Source of the DNA: Streptomyces sp. SAI-135
Lineage (GTDB): Bacteria; Actinomycetota; Actinomycetes; Streptomycetales; Streptomycetaceae
Reading direction: 5' to 3'
DNA: 64,000 nt
NCBI RefSeq assembly: GCF_029893805.1
Contig: NZ_JARXYP010000002.1
Span: forward strand, 3,596,001-3,660,000
The translations under genes were made by a program, and so were the position numbers. Positions 18,121-26,447 of this stretch are shown one piece after another; within the stretch, counting starts at the first letter, position 1, and each line of letters starts with the position of its first letter. The notes below the pieces were generated by a model. It was not told the origin of the DNA, ran no database searches, and saw nothing but the letters and a program-made list of their open reading frames with translations.

Positions 18121-18329
18121 GGAGAAACCTTTCCGGGGAAAAGCGGAGGCAGAACCCCTCCATCATCGCGCACCCTGAGGGCGGGCAACCCGCCGGGCGA
18201 TCGAAGCGTCTTTGAGGGCCGGGGGCGCCGCTCGGGGGTACTCCACGAGGGCCCGCACATACGCCGTAAAGTGGCACGACCGGACGACGACCGCCGGACG
18301 CCGCGCGAAACGAAGGGGGACAGGATCGG

Positions 18330-19283
18330 ATGCCGCTGACCGAGACACCAGGCACCGAGGCAGTCCCGCTGACGCGGCTGCGCTGGTGGACCGAGCTGCC
18401 TCTGATCCTGCTGGTGTACGCCTGCTACAGCGCCGGCCGGCTCCTCGCCAGGGGTGATGTCACGGCCGCCGTCGACCACGGCCTGGCGATTCTCAAGGTC
18501 GAGAAGGCCCTGTACCTCAACGCCGAGCACCCGCTCAACCGGCTCTTCACCGACCAGGCGTGGATCGGCGTACCGGCCGACTTCTGGTACGCCTCGCTGC
18601 ACTACCTGGTCACACCGGCCGTGCTGGTCTGGCTCTTCCGCTCCCGCGCCCTGCACTACCGCGCGGCCCGCACCTGGCTGATGACGTCCACCTTCATGGG
18701 CCTGATCGGCTTCACCCTGCTGCCGACCTGCCCGCCCCGTCTCCTCTCGGCGAGCCACGGCTTCGTCGACACCATGGCCCAGTACAGCTCGTACGGCTGG
18801 TGGGGCGGCGAGGCCAGCGCGCCTCGGGGCATGGGCGGCATGACGAACCAGTACGCGGCCATGCCGAGCCTGCATGTCGGCTGGGCGCTGTGGTGCGGTG
18901 TGGTGCTGTGGCGCTACGGCAGCACGCGTACGACGAAGGTCGCGGCCGTCGCCTACCCGCTGATCACCACCATCGTGGTCATGGGCACCGCGAACCACTA
19001 CTTCCTGGACGCGGTCGCGGGCGCGGCGGTGATGGGCCTCGGCTTCCTGCTCGCCCCGTACGTCAGCCGGACCGCGGCGCGGGCCACGGCGGGTGTCCGC
19101 GCCCGGATAGCCGCCGTTTCCGCCGCCTCTCGGGACACAGAGCCCTCAATTGTCAGTGGCGGATGCCAGACTTCCGCGGGTGAGCACATTCCACGGCAGC
19201 GCGAGTCACGCTTCCCGGGCGGAGCCGAGCCCGGTGCCGCTCCCACGGACGCGGGGGACGGCGCTCCGGCAGCGGCTCGCTGA
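18330..19283 (+). CDS. PAP2-family membrane phosphatase/transferase
   Basis: 317-aa protein with about six membrane segments and the PAP2 (Aur1/inositol phosphorylceramide synthase-like) signatures PSLHVGWALW and NHYFLDAVAGAAVMG, which hold the catalytic histidines and aspartate. It probably acts on a lipid phosphate or as a lipid-headgroup transferase on the outer membrane face. The last 70 residues are polar, low-complexity and overlap the start of the nuclease gene, so the C-terminus may be poorly conserved. ATG at 18330 has a purine-rich GAAGGGGGACAGG upstream. Confidence 0.82.
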   Translation: MPLTETPGTEAVPLTRLRWWTELPLILLVYACYSAGRLLARGDVTAAVDHGLAILKVEKALYLNAEHPLNRLFTDQAWIGVPADFWYASLHYLVTPAVLVWLFRSRALHYRAARTWLMTSTFMGLIGFTLLPTCPPRLLSASHGFVDTMAQYSSYGWWGGEASAPRGMGGMTNQYAAMPSLHVGWALWCGVVLWRYGSTRTTKVAAVAYPLITTIVVMGTANHYFLDAVAGAAVMGLGFLLAPYVSRTAARATAGVRARIAAVSAASRDTEPSIVSGGCQTSAGEHIPRQRESRFPGGAEPGAAPTDAGDGAPAAAR

Positions 19284-20391
19284 GCTGCGCGGTCCCGAGG
19301 TACCGGCCAAGGCACTGGACGCGCGCGCCCTGGCGGCCCTCGCGGCGAACCCGGGGTGCGAGCGGCGCGCGATCCTCGACGGCGCCGGGGTGAACAAGAC
19401 GGCGCTGGCGAGCGCGCTGGGTTCGCCGGCGGCCTTCGGGCAGTCGCAGTTCGCCCTGACCCGGGGCAACGCCTTCGAGGCCAAGGTCAAGGCGGACGGC
19501 GGCGCGGAGCTGCTGCGGCTGGTGCACGAGCGGCTGGACCGCGGCGCCGAGCCGCCCGCCGAGGCCCGCGTCCCCGACCTCACCGCGATCGGCCCCGAGG
19601 GCCGTACCGCGCGCACGGCACTCGCCCTGCGTGAGGCCACCGGGGCGCAGGGGTGGACGCTGCTCGACCACCCGATGCTCGCGCTCGACGTGGCCGGTTC
19701 CCCCGCCTTCCTCGAACCGGACGCGGTGGTCGTCCACCCGGACGGCAGCTGGACGGTCGTGGAGATCAAGTCCTTCCCGATGCTGGACGGTTCGGCGGAC
19801 CCGTCGAAGGTGGGCGCGGCCGCCCGCCAGGCGGCGGTGTACGTCCTCGCGCTGGAGGAGGTCGCCGCCCGCCTGGACCCGGTGCCGAAGGTCCGCCACC
19901 GGGTCCTGCTGGTCTGCCCCAAGGACTTCTCCAACCTGCCCACCGCCTCGGCCGTCGACATCCGCAAGCAGCGCGCGGTCACCGCCCGCCAGCTGGCCCG
20001 GCTCACCCGCATCCAGGACATCGCCGACACCCTGCCTGACGGCGTCTGCTTCGACCCCGGCCTGCCCGCCGGTGAACTGACCGCCGCGGTCGAGTCGGTG
20101 CCGGCGACCTACGCCCCCGAGTGCCTGTCCGCGTGCGAACTGGCCTTCCACTGCCGGGACCGCTCCCGCGCGGCCGGCGCGGTGACCTCCCTGGGCCGCC
20201 CGGTGCGCGCGGAGCTGGGCGGGCTGACGACGGTCGAGGAGGTCCTGGCGGCGGCCCGCGGCGAGGCCGGCGATCCGGACGACCCGGCCGTGGCGGCGCT
20301 GAGGAGGGCCGCGCGGCTGCGTGCCGAGGCGCTGGAGGGCTTCGGGCCGACGGCCGCGGCGGGAGCGTCGGCGGGAGGCGCCGCGTGGTGA
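19180..20391 (+). CDS. Cas4/AddB-type Fe-S PD-(D/E)XK nuclease
   Basis: About 403 aa. The nuclease core is visible in order: GNAFE (about residues 96-100), D181 in FLEPDAVVV, E195 and K197 in WTVVEIKS, and the RecB-family motif QAAVY (Q217, Y221). Four cysteines flank the core: C60 in NPGCERRAIL and C315, C319, C325 in ECLSACELAFHC. This one-plus-three layout is that of the 4Fe-4S staple of Cas4, AddB and Dna2. First gene of a three-gene operon with an SF1 helicase. The GTG at 19180 is uncertain (no clear ribosome site, overlaps the previous gene); GTG at 19234 is an alternative. Confidence 0.8.
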   Translation: MSTFHGSASHASRAEPSPVPLPRTRGTALRQRLAELRGPEVPAKALDARALAALAANPGCERRAILDGAGVNKTALASALGSPAAFGQSQFALTRGNAFEAKVKADGGAELLRLVHERLDRGAEPPAEARVPDLTAIGPEGRTARTALALREATGAQGWTLLDHPMLALDVAGSPAFLEPDAVVVHPDGSWTVVEIKSFPMLDGSADPSKVGAAARQAAVYVLALEEVAARLDPVPKVRHRVLLVCPKDFSNLPTASAVDIRKQRAVTARQLARLTRIQDIADTLPDGVCFDPGLPAGELTAAVESVPATYAPECLSACELAFHCRDRSRAAGAVTSLGRPVRAELGGLTTVEEVLAAARGEAGDPDDPAVAALRRAARLRAEALEGFGPTAAAGASAGGAAW

Positions 20392-20482
20392 GGACGATTC
20401 CACGTCCGGGCTTCCCGGCACCGCCCCACCCCGCCACGCCCCCTTTCAGCCACGCCCCGGCCCCGCGCCCCCAGGAGGACCC

Positions 20483-22075
20483 GTGTCACTGATCACGACG
20501 CTGGCCCGGCTGGAAGCCGTGAGCACCGGCCGCGCCCAGCCCGCCGCGACCGTCCGCCATCGGCACCTCTCCGAGCAGCCCCTCGTCCTCGTCCCGCTCA
20601 CCACCGCGGGCGAGGCCGGCGCCCCGCTCGGCGCGCTCGTCGGGACCGACCGCGACGCCCCGCACCTCCTGGTCGTACCGCAGCCCCGGGACCGTGACCT
20701 CAGGTTCGCGTTCCTGGCCGAACTCGCGGACATCGTGCTGCCGTACGTCGACGGGTTCGCCGAGTCGGTGGAGGCAGCCGAGCGCACCGAGACCGATCCG
20801 GAGACCGGCAAGCGCGTCAAGGTCGAGGTCGAGCTGTGCGCGGACGCCCCGCAGCTGATCCTGCCGAGCCGCGCGGGCATCGACTTCGTACGGCTGCTCG
20901 GGCGCTCCATGCGTTTTCGGCGTACGGCGGAGCAGGACCCGGAGACGCCGTACCCGGCCCCGCCCCGGGTGCCGTTGCTGGGCCGGTGGCTGACCCACTT
21001 CGGGGAGCGGGCCCGGGTGCCGGGCTCCTCGCTGCTGCTGGCGATGACGGACGTGCTGGCCCGGCACTGGTCCACCGGCCAGTCCACGCTGGAGGACCAG
21101 CACCTGGGCGCGCTGCTCGCGTGGATCGACCCGCCCGAGGGCCGCTCGGGTGCCGAGGCCGCCCTGGAGGCCGAGCTCGCCCGGGACGACCGCGGCCAGC
21201 TCCTGCATCCGCCGGCCGGCCCCGCCACCGACCCGGCGTTCGACAACAAGCTGCTCGCTCCGGCCTTCGAGCGCTACGACCGCGCGCGTACCGCCCTCGC
21301 CGCCGCCGAGGACGGACTGGAGGCAGACGACCGGCTCGGTGCGCTCAGCGCCGCCGAGCGGGAGATCCGCGCGCTCGTCGCGAGCCGTACCCGCCCCACC
21401 TGGGACGCGGTGTGGCGGGGCGTGGACCTGTTGCGGGCGCTGCCCGAGGGGGCGCATGTCGAGGAGCGGTGGACGCGCGACCGCTGGTCGTTCACCGGTC
21501 ACCGCGACCGGGTCGTGGCGGGCGAACCCCCGCAGCCGCGCCGCGACGACGCGGTCACCGCCGCCAACAAGCTCGCCGCGCGCGAGCGCGAACAGGCTCG
21601 CCTGGAGGCGCAGGAGGCACTCGACGACCCGCTGGTGATGGCGGGGCGGCGGCTGGCCGGGGAGGCGTTCGCCGGGGAGGTCACGGACGTCGTGATGACG
21701 TACAGCGAGGGCAAGCGGCCCAGTCCCCGGCCGCTGGTGACCGTACGGACCGACGACCGGCCGCATCTGGGCGAGCGGGCCAAGGTGTACCGCTCGCTCG
21801 GTGGCAAGCCGCAGTCCGCCGAGTTCGTGGGCTCCGAGGAGGAGGGGGCGCTGATCGTCCTCAAGATCCTGGACAAGATGGGCCGCGGCAAGGAGCCGGA
21901 GGCCGGATCGGTGCCCGAGAAGGGCGACCGGGTGTGCTTCACGCTCTTCGAGCACGAGCAGCGCGGCGGCGCGAAGCTGCCCGACCCGGAGAACACGCCG
22001 TGGACGCACGGCGGGCCGCCCGGTGAGGCCGTGCCGGAGAGCGCCGATCCCCTGACCCCGGAGGACGTCCTGTGA
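20483..22075 (+). CDS. Unknown protein between nuclease and helicase genes
   Basis: 530-aa cytoplasmic protein with no domain I can name. GTG at 20483 has AGGAGG six bases upstream. The C-terminal 130 residues (VTDVVMTYSEGKRPSPRPLV, YRSLGGKPQSAEFVG, ALIVLKILDKMGRG) look like a compact beta-rich domain, possibly like the OB-type barrel that SF1B helicases of the Upf1/Dna2 group carry in cis. A coiled region (NKLAAREREQARLEAQEAL) precedes it. Its stop overlaps the GTG of the helicase gene, so it is probably a helicase partner subunit. That role is inferred. Confidence 0.72.
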   Translation: MSLITTLARLEAVSTGRAQPAATVRHRHLSEQPLVLVPLTTAGEAGAPLGALVGTDRDAPHLLVVPQPRDRDLRFAFLAELADIVLPYVDGFAESVEAAERTETDPETGKRVKVEVELCADAPQLILPSRAGIDFVRLLGRSMRFRRTAEQDPETPYPAPPRVPLLGRWLTHFGERARVPGSSLLLAMTDVLARHWSTGQSTLEDQHLGALLAWIDPPEGRSGAEAALEAELARDDRGQLLHPPAGPATDPAFDNKLLAPAFERYDRARTALAAAEDGLEADDRLGALSAAEREIRALVASRTRPTWDAVWRGVDLLRALPEGAHVEERWTRDRWSFTGHRDRVVAGEPPQPRRDDAVTAANKLAAREREQARLEAQEALDDPLVMAGRRLAGEAFAGEVTDVVMTYSEGKRPSPRPLVTVRTDDRPHLGERAKVYRSLGGKPQSAEFVGSEEEGALIVLKILDKMGRGKEPEAGSVPEKGDRVCFTLFEHEQRGGAKLPDPENTPWTHGGPPGEAVPESADPLTPEDVL

Positions 22076-23425
22076 CCACCCAGGCCAGGAGCCCCCGGGC
22101 CTTCGATCCCGGTGCCGAGGCCGGACGGGCCACCGACGCGATCCTCCACGACACCCTGCACGGCACCCACCGCGGTGTGGTCGTGGACTCCCCGCCCGGC
22201 GCGGGCAAGTCCACCCTGGTCGTCCGCGCGGCACTCGAACTGGCCGACGCGGGGCGCCCGCTGATGGTGGTGGCCCAGACGAACGCGCAGGTGGACGACC
22301 TGGTCCTCAGGCTCGCCGAGAAGAATCCCGAACTGCCGGTCGGGCGACTGCACAGCAGTGACGCCGACCCGTACGACAAGGCGCTGGACGAGCTGCCCCA
22401 GGTCCGCAAGTCGGCGAAGGCGGGAGAGCTGACCGGGCTGCCGGTCGTGATCTCCACGGCCGCCAAATGGGGACATGTGAAGGTCGACGAGCCGTGGCCG
22501 CACGCGATCGTGGACGAGGCGTACCAGATGCGCTCGGACTCGCTGCTGGCCGTGGCGGGGCTGTTCGAGCGGGCGCTGTTCGTGGGCGACCCGGGGCAGT
22601 TGGACCCGTTCGCGATCGTGGGCAGCGAGCAGTGGGCCGGGCTGTCGTACGACCCCTCGGCCTCGGCGGTGACGACCTTGCTGGCCCACAATCCCGAGCT
22701 GCCCCAGCACCGCCTGCCGGTGTCCTGGCGGCTGCCCGCCTCGGCCGCGCCCCTGGTCTCGGACGCCTTCTACCCGTACACGCCCTTCCGCAGCGGCACG
22801 GACCACGGCGACCGTCGCCTCACCTTCGGCGTCCCCCCGGACGGCTCGGGCCCCGACCGGGTGATCGACGCGGCGGCGGAGTCCGGCTGGGGCCTGCTGG
22901 AGCTGCCCCCGCGGCACACGCCGCGCACGGACCCGGAGGCGGTACGGGCGGTCGCGACCGTCGTACGGCGGCTGCTGGACCGGTGGCGGGGCGGCCACGT
23001 CGGAGCGCTCACCGGAGCCCGCGCCGCTGACGGCGGACCGCGTCGCCGTGGGCACGGCGCACCGGGACCAGGCGGCGGCGGTCCGCGCGGCGCTGAGCGA
23101 CCTCGGCGTCACGGACGTCACCGTCGACACGGCCAACCGTCTCCAGGGCCGCGAGTACGACGTCACGGTCGTCCTCCACCCGCTCTCCGGCCGCCCCGAC
23201 GCCACCGCCTTCCACCTGGAGACGGGCCGCCTGTGCGTCCTGACCTCCCGCCACCGCCACGCCTGCATCGTGGTGTGCCGGGCGGGCGTGAGCGACCTGC
23301 TGGACGACTACCCGTCCACGGAACCGGTCCAGCTGGGAACGCTGGTGAAGTTCCCGGACGGCTGGGAGGCGAACCACGCGGTACTCGCACGGCTGGCGGA
23401 ACACCGGGTGCCGTGGCGGCCGTGA
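22072..23425 (+). pseudogene. SF1 (Upf1/Dna2-like) helicase gene with one frameshift
   Basis: The first 300 codons carry Walker A (PPGAGKST, about residues 41-48), Walker B DEA in AIVDEAYQM, motif III VGDPGQLDPF and motif IV SWRLP. After about 22984 the frame turns into low-complexity shadow, while the next frame supplies SERSPEPAPLTADRVAVGT, then motif V (ANRLQGREYDVTVV) and motif VI (CVLTSRHRHACIVV), ending at 23425. Dropping one base near 22984 joins them into a full helicase of about 450 residues. It may be a real mutation or a sequencing error. GTG overlaps the upstream stop (GTGA). Confidence 0.75.
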
Positions 23426-23426
23426 C
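23353..23426. repeat. 74-bp direct repeat, copy 1 (helicase 3' end)
   Basis: Encodes the last 24 residues of the helicase (PDGWEANHAVLARLAEHR onward) and its stop. It is identical, base for base, to 23490-23563, with a 137-bp period. Confidence 0.92.
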
Positions 23427-23489
23427 CGGTCCTGCCGACACGCGCCGGACGGAGTCCGGCCCGCCGCCGGAGGCGGCCGATGAACACAG

Positions 23490-23563
23490 CCCGGACGGCT
23501 GGGAGGCGAACCACGCGGTACTCGCACGGCTGGCGGAACACCGGGTGCCGTGGCGGCCGTGAC
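23490..23563. repeat. 74-bp direct repeat, copy 2 (downstream of helicase)
   Basis: Exact second copy of the helicase tail, 63 bp after copy 1. Because the period is not a multiple of three, the frameshifted reading frame that misses the first stop enters copy 2 in the native frame and ends with the native C-terminal peptide at 23562. Confidence 0.92.
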
Positions 23564-23673
23564 GGCCTTCACCGCCGCGGGCGCCAGAGCCTCTTGCACG
23601 GGCGCGGGACAATGGACGGTGGCCCACCACAGGCGGGTCGACGGTACGGACGACGTACGAGGAGGATGAAGAC

Positions 23674-24042
23674 ATGGCGGAGCCCACGCCGCGTCGGAAC
23701 GAGCCGCGGCTACGCCCCGCGCCCCTGCTGTTCGAGCCCGCACAGGTGGCCGACGACCCGGAGCACTTCTTCGACCTGGAGTCGATCGACGACCCGCGCG
23801 CGCTGCTGACCCGGTCCACCGAGCTGGCGCAGGCCTTCCGCGCGGCGGCGGACCGTGCCGTGGAGTTCCAGGCGATGGCGGCGGCCCAGCTGGCCGACCC
23901 GCGCCGTTTCGACCGGCTCACGACGGCGGACATCGCCGAGCGTGCCGAGTGGACCGAGGACTACGCGAAGAAGATGGTCGAGTTCGGCCGGGACCTGCTG
24001 CGTGGCGCGGAGGGTGGGGCAGGCCACGCCGATCCCGTCTGA
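23674..24042 (+). CDS. Conserved hypothetical protein
   Basis: 122-aa acidic protein, mostly helical in appearance, no signal or membrane segment. GAGGAGG seven bases upstream fixes ATG at 23674. The segment DDPRALLTRSTELAQAFRAA and the C-terminal LTTADIAERAEWTEDYAKKM may form a small helix-turn-helix-like unit. No known function; it sits alone between the helicase operon and a prim-pol-like gene. Confidence 0.72.
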   Translation: MAEPTPRRNEPRLRPAPLLFEPAQVADDPEHFFDLESIDDPRALLTRSTELAQAFRAAADRAVEFQAMAAAQLADPRRFDRLTTADIAERAEWTEDYAKKMVEFGRDLLRGAEGGAGHADPV

Positions 24043-24153
24043 GCCGGCTTTGGCATATGCCAGCCGGGCAAGATACCCCTCATCACTCCCTCCTGTCCCG
24101 ATTTCCCGCAACCCTGAGGAACCGAGCACTCACGCCGGGTAGATGTATCAGGC

Positions 24154-24741
24154 ATGAGCACTCGCGACGAACCCTTCTCCGATCGCTTCGACGTCTGCGG
24201 CGTCACCGCGGACGGGGCCGCCTGGCTCGCCTCGGCAGGAACGTATCCGCGCAGCACCCTGTCGTTCTGGGAGGAGCGCCCCGCCGCCCCGGTCGTCCTG
24301 CCCTGCGGCACCGCCTTCGACGTGGTCAGCGCCCCCGCGATCTTCGGGCGCCGGATGCTCGACCGGCTGTGGGACGAGGGGCCCGGCTCGGGCCCGGTGG
24401 CGACGTTCCGGGGCCGGATGCTGCTCTTCGCGGCGCCGGGCACGGCACAGCGGCTGCCGTCCTTGCTGCACTGGGAGGAGTTCGGCCGCACCGCCGCGAT
24501 CCCGCCGCTGCTGTGCCACGGCACCGGCGACGCGGTGACCGTCCCGGCCCCGCTCGGCGCCGCGATGTCCGCGTCGGCCTCGCGCTGGCTGGTCGCCCCC
24601 GACACCCGTCACCCCTGGCTGCCGGGCCCGGAAATCCTGCTCTGGGCTGCCGTGCGGGCGGCTCGCGCCGCCGTGCGGATTTCGATTTTTCCCCCGGCCG
24701 ATCAGGATGCTAAGGTCTACGACGTCAGCAGGCGCCGCTAG
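24154..24741 (+). CDS. Prim-pol-like hypothetical protein running into tRNA-Lys
   Basis: 195-aa protein. AAWLASAGTYPRSTLSFWEE, LPCGTAFDVVSAPAIFGRRM and GRMLLFAAPGTAQRLPSLL resemble the N-terminal fold of Streptomyces proteins labelled bifunctional primase/polymerase, but no metal-binding DxD is obvious, so it is probably not a polymerase. The natural end seems to be near RHPWLPGPEILLWAAVRAAR; the last 20 residues read through the promoter of the tRNA gene and the stop TAG (24739-24741) is part of the tRNA itself. The gene may therefore have lost its own stop. Confidence 0.62.
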   Translation: MSTRDEPFSDRFDVCGVTADGAAWLASAGTYPRSTLSFWEERPAAPVVLPCGTAFDVVSAPAIFGRRMLDRLWDEGPGSGPVATFRGRMLLFAAPGTAQRLPSLLHWEEFGRTAAIPPLLCHGTGDAVTVPAPLGAAMSASASRWLVAPDTRHPWLPGPEILLWAAVRAARAAVRISIFPPADQDAKVYDVSRRR

Positions 24742-24805
24742 CTCAGTTGGTTAGAGCAGCTGACTCTTAATCAGCGGGTCCGGGGTTCGAGTCCCTGGCG
24801 GCGCA
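24732..24805 (+). tRNA. tRNA-Lys(CTT), copy 1
   Basis: 74-nt cloverleaf: acceptor GCGCCGC pairs with GCGGCGC, anticodon stem GCTGA/TCAGC, loop CTCTTAA with anticodon CTT (reads AAG), T arm CGGGG-TTCGAGT-CCCTG, discriminator A, no encoded CCA. TAAGGT at 24711-24716 may be the -10. Identical in sequence to copies 2 and 3. Confidence 0.97.
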
Positions 24806-24813
24806 CAGACAAC

Positions 24814-24843
24814 GAAGGCCCTCCGTGAAAGCGGAGGGCCTTC
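24814..24843. terminator. Terminator after tRNA-Lys copy 1
   Basis: Perfect 12-bp stem (GAAGGCCCTCCG / CGGAGGGCCTTC) with a 6-nt loop, eight bases after the tRNA. Also lies downstream of the convergent protease gene. Confidence 0.88.
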
Positions 24844-24879
24844 GGCGTGGGGCAGGGGGCCAGGGTTGGAATCCCCGGA

Positions 24880-26133
24880 CTACCCCACCGCGATCTCCAC
24901 ATCCCACGCCCCCGTCGCCGTCCTGCCCGTGACCTTCACCTGTACGTCCTCGCCCGGCACCTTGAAGCTCTCGCCCACGTCGACGGGGGCGTCGGCGAGG
25001 GGTGGGTAGACGGAGTTCTCCCAGCAGGCCTCGGTGCGGGGGTGGGCGTCGATGACCTGGATGGGGCCGCCGCCGGACGCCGCGCCACTGTGGACGCGGT
25101 AGATCAGCACACCCTGCCGGCAGACCGCCTCGTCGTTGCCCAGCGCCTCGCGCGCCTCGAAGGCGAGCGCGCTGTCGGACCCGGTGCGCACAACCGCGAG
25201 CTTCGTGCCGCGCCCGAGCGCGAAGACCCCGGCGCCGCCGGGACCGGCACCCACCGGATCCAGCGTCACCCGCACCGGCTCCGGCCCCCGTACGCACACC
25301 ACCTGCCGCCGCTCCAGCCAGCCCAGCTTCCACTTGTGCCAGGCGAACAGCTCGGGGGCCAGACCGAACTGGCTGCCCATCAGGTCCCAGTCGCCGACGT
25401 AGGTGTCCCAGTCGCCCTTGCCGTCCATCGGCCGGTGGTACAGGTCCGGCAGGTCGAAGACGTGCCCGGTCTCGTGGGCCAGCACCAGACGGTCCGGCGG
25501 GTGCTTCTCGAAGACCGTCACGACCCGGCGGATGTCCGTACTGTCAGCCCGCAGCGGCACATCCAGGTTGACGACCTTGGTGGCGTCCGAGTCGACGCCG
25601 GGCGCGTCCGGGTCGGCGACGAAGTAGACGACGTCGTAGCGCGAGAAGTCGACATGGCCGTCGGCCGCGGCGAGCGCGTCCCGCAGATAGGCGCCCCGGT
25701 CCGCGGCACTCCAGTCGCGCTGTATGGCGTAGGACGTCGACGGGCGCGGCATCCTGATCCAGTTCCGCAGCGGGTGCGGGCGCAGCGTGAAGCGGCCGTA
25801 GGAGGCGCGTTCGAAGAAGCGGGTGGTGGCCGGGAAGTGGTCGGCGGTCAGCTGGGCCGGGGTGGTCAGCGGCCGGGCGTCGGGGAAGGACAGGAAGACC
25901 ATCACCGCGTCGAGGGCGCGCGCCGGGCGCGGATAGGCGGTGTTCCAGGTGTCCACGCCCTCCGAGTGGTGCGCCTCGGTGCGTTCCAGGGTGCAGGGCG
26001 CCGGGGCGAAGGGTCCGGCCACCGACGGTCCGGTGATGAGGGAGGTGGCGGCGAGGGCCGCCATGGTGGTGAACACGGCGGCGGTGCTGCGCAGTGGGGG
26101 GCGCGCGAAAGTGCGCGGAAACGGGCGCGGCAA
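24880..26133 (-). CDS. Secreted M6-family metalloprotease
   Basis: 417-aa exported protease. The N-terminus has basic residues and a hydrophobic segment (AAVFTTMAALAATSLITG). The zinc site is HETGHVFDLPDLY, an HExxH motif followed by further ligands, as in the immune-inhibitor-A/M6 group; WDLMGSQFG supplies the met-turn. The C-terminal third is beta-rich. TTG at 26133 has GGAGG five bases upstream and is preferred; a GTG at 26163 in the same frame is the alternative. Single-gene unit convergent with a tRNA. Confidence 0.82.
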   Translation of the reverse strand: MPRPFPRTFARPPLRSTAAVFTTMAALAATSLITGPSVAGPFAPAPCTLERTEAHHSEGVDTWNTAYPRPARALDAVMVFLSFPDARPLTTPAQLTADHFPATTRFFERASYGRFTLRPHPLRNWIRMPRPSTSYAIQRDWSAADRGAYLRDALAAADGHVDFSRYDVVYFVADPDAPGVDSDATKVVNLDVPLRADSTDIRRVVTVFEKHPPDRLVLAHETGHVFDLPDLYHRPMDGKGDWDTYVGDWDLMGSQFGLAPELFAWHKWKLGWLERRQVVCVRGPEPVRVTLDPVGAGPGGAGVFALGRGTKLAVVRTGSDSALAFEAREALGNDEAVCRQGVLIYRVHSGAASGGGPIQVIDAHPRTEACWENSVYPPLADAPVDVGESFKVPGEDVQVKVTGRTATGAWDVEIAVG

Positions 26134-26264
26134 CAGGACCTCCGAGAGCGGTTCACGGGACACCGCACCCAGCCTGTGATGATTTGCGGTACTACGTCCT
26201 GTTTATCTGCACCGGACGAGTGAGTTGGCGTGACCTGCCCGACCGGCCGACACCCCCGAATCAC

Positions 26265-26277
26265 TCACGGAACGTCA
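26265..26277. promoter_or_regulatory. Candidate BldD box upstream of the c-di-GMP enzyme gene
   Basis: TCACGGAACGTCA fits the BldD operator pattern TnAC-N5-GTnA at every fixed position. It lies 170 bp before the start of the PAS-GGDEF-EAL gene. In S. coelicolor, cdgA is a known direct BldD target. The 314-bp gap to the divergent protease holds no other obvious gene. Confidence 0.7.
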
Positions 26278-26447
26278 CAACCGGTCCCTGGCCCGAAGAA
26301 CCCGTCCAGCTGCGGGCAGAAACGATCTGCCAGAAGGGGTTGCCGGTCCCCGAGAGCGGGCAATGGCTGGAAGGGCTTGGGGGCAGCCTCTATGATCGGC
26401 ACACTTTCCTGCGCGGACAGCGATCGAGTGCACTGCGGGAGCTAGCG

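Noticed and set aside
19180..20391. Cas4 as part of a CRISPR system
   Set aside because: No repeat array and no other cas gene in the window; the helicase context fits a repair-type complex better.
22984..23562. Continuation of the helicase frame to 23562 as one long protein
   Set aside because: After 22984 the sequence is Arg/Pro/Gly-rich shadow, while motifs V and VI are in the next frame.
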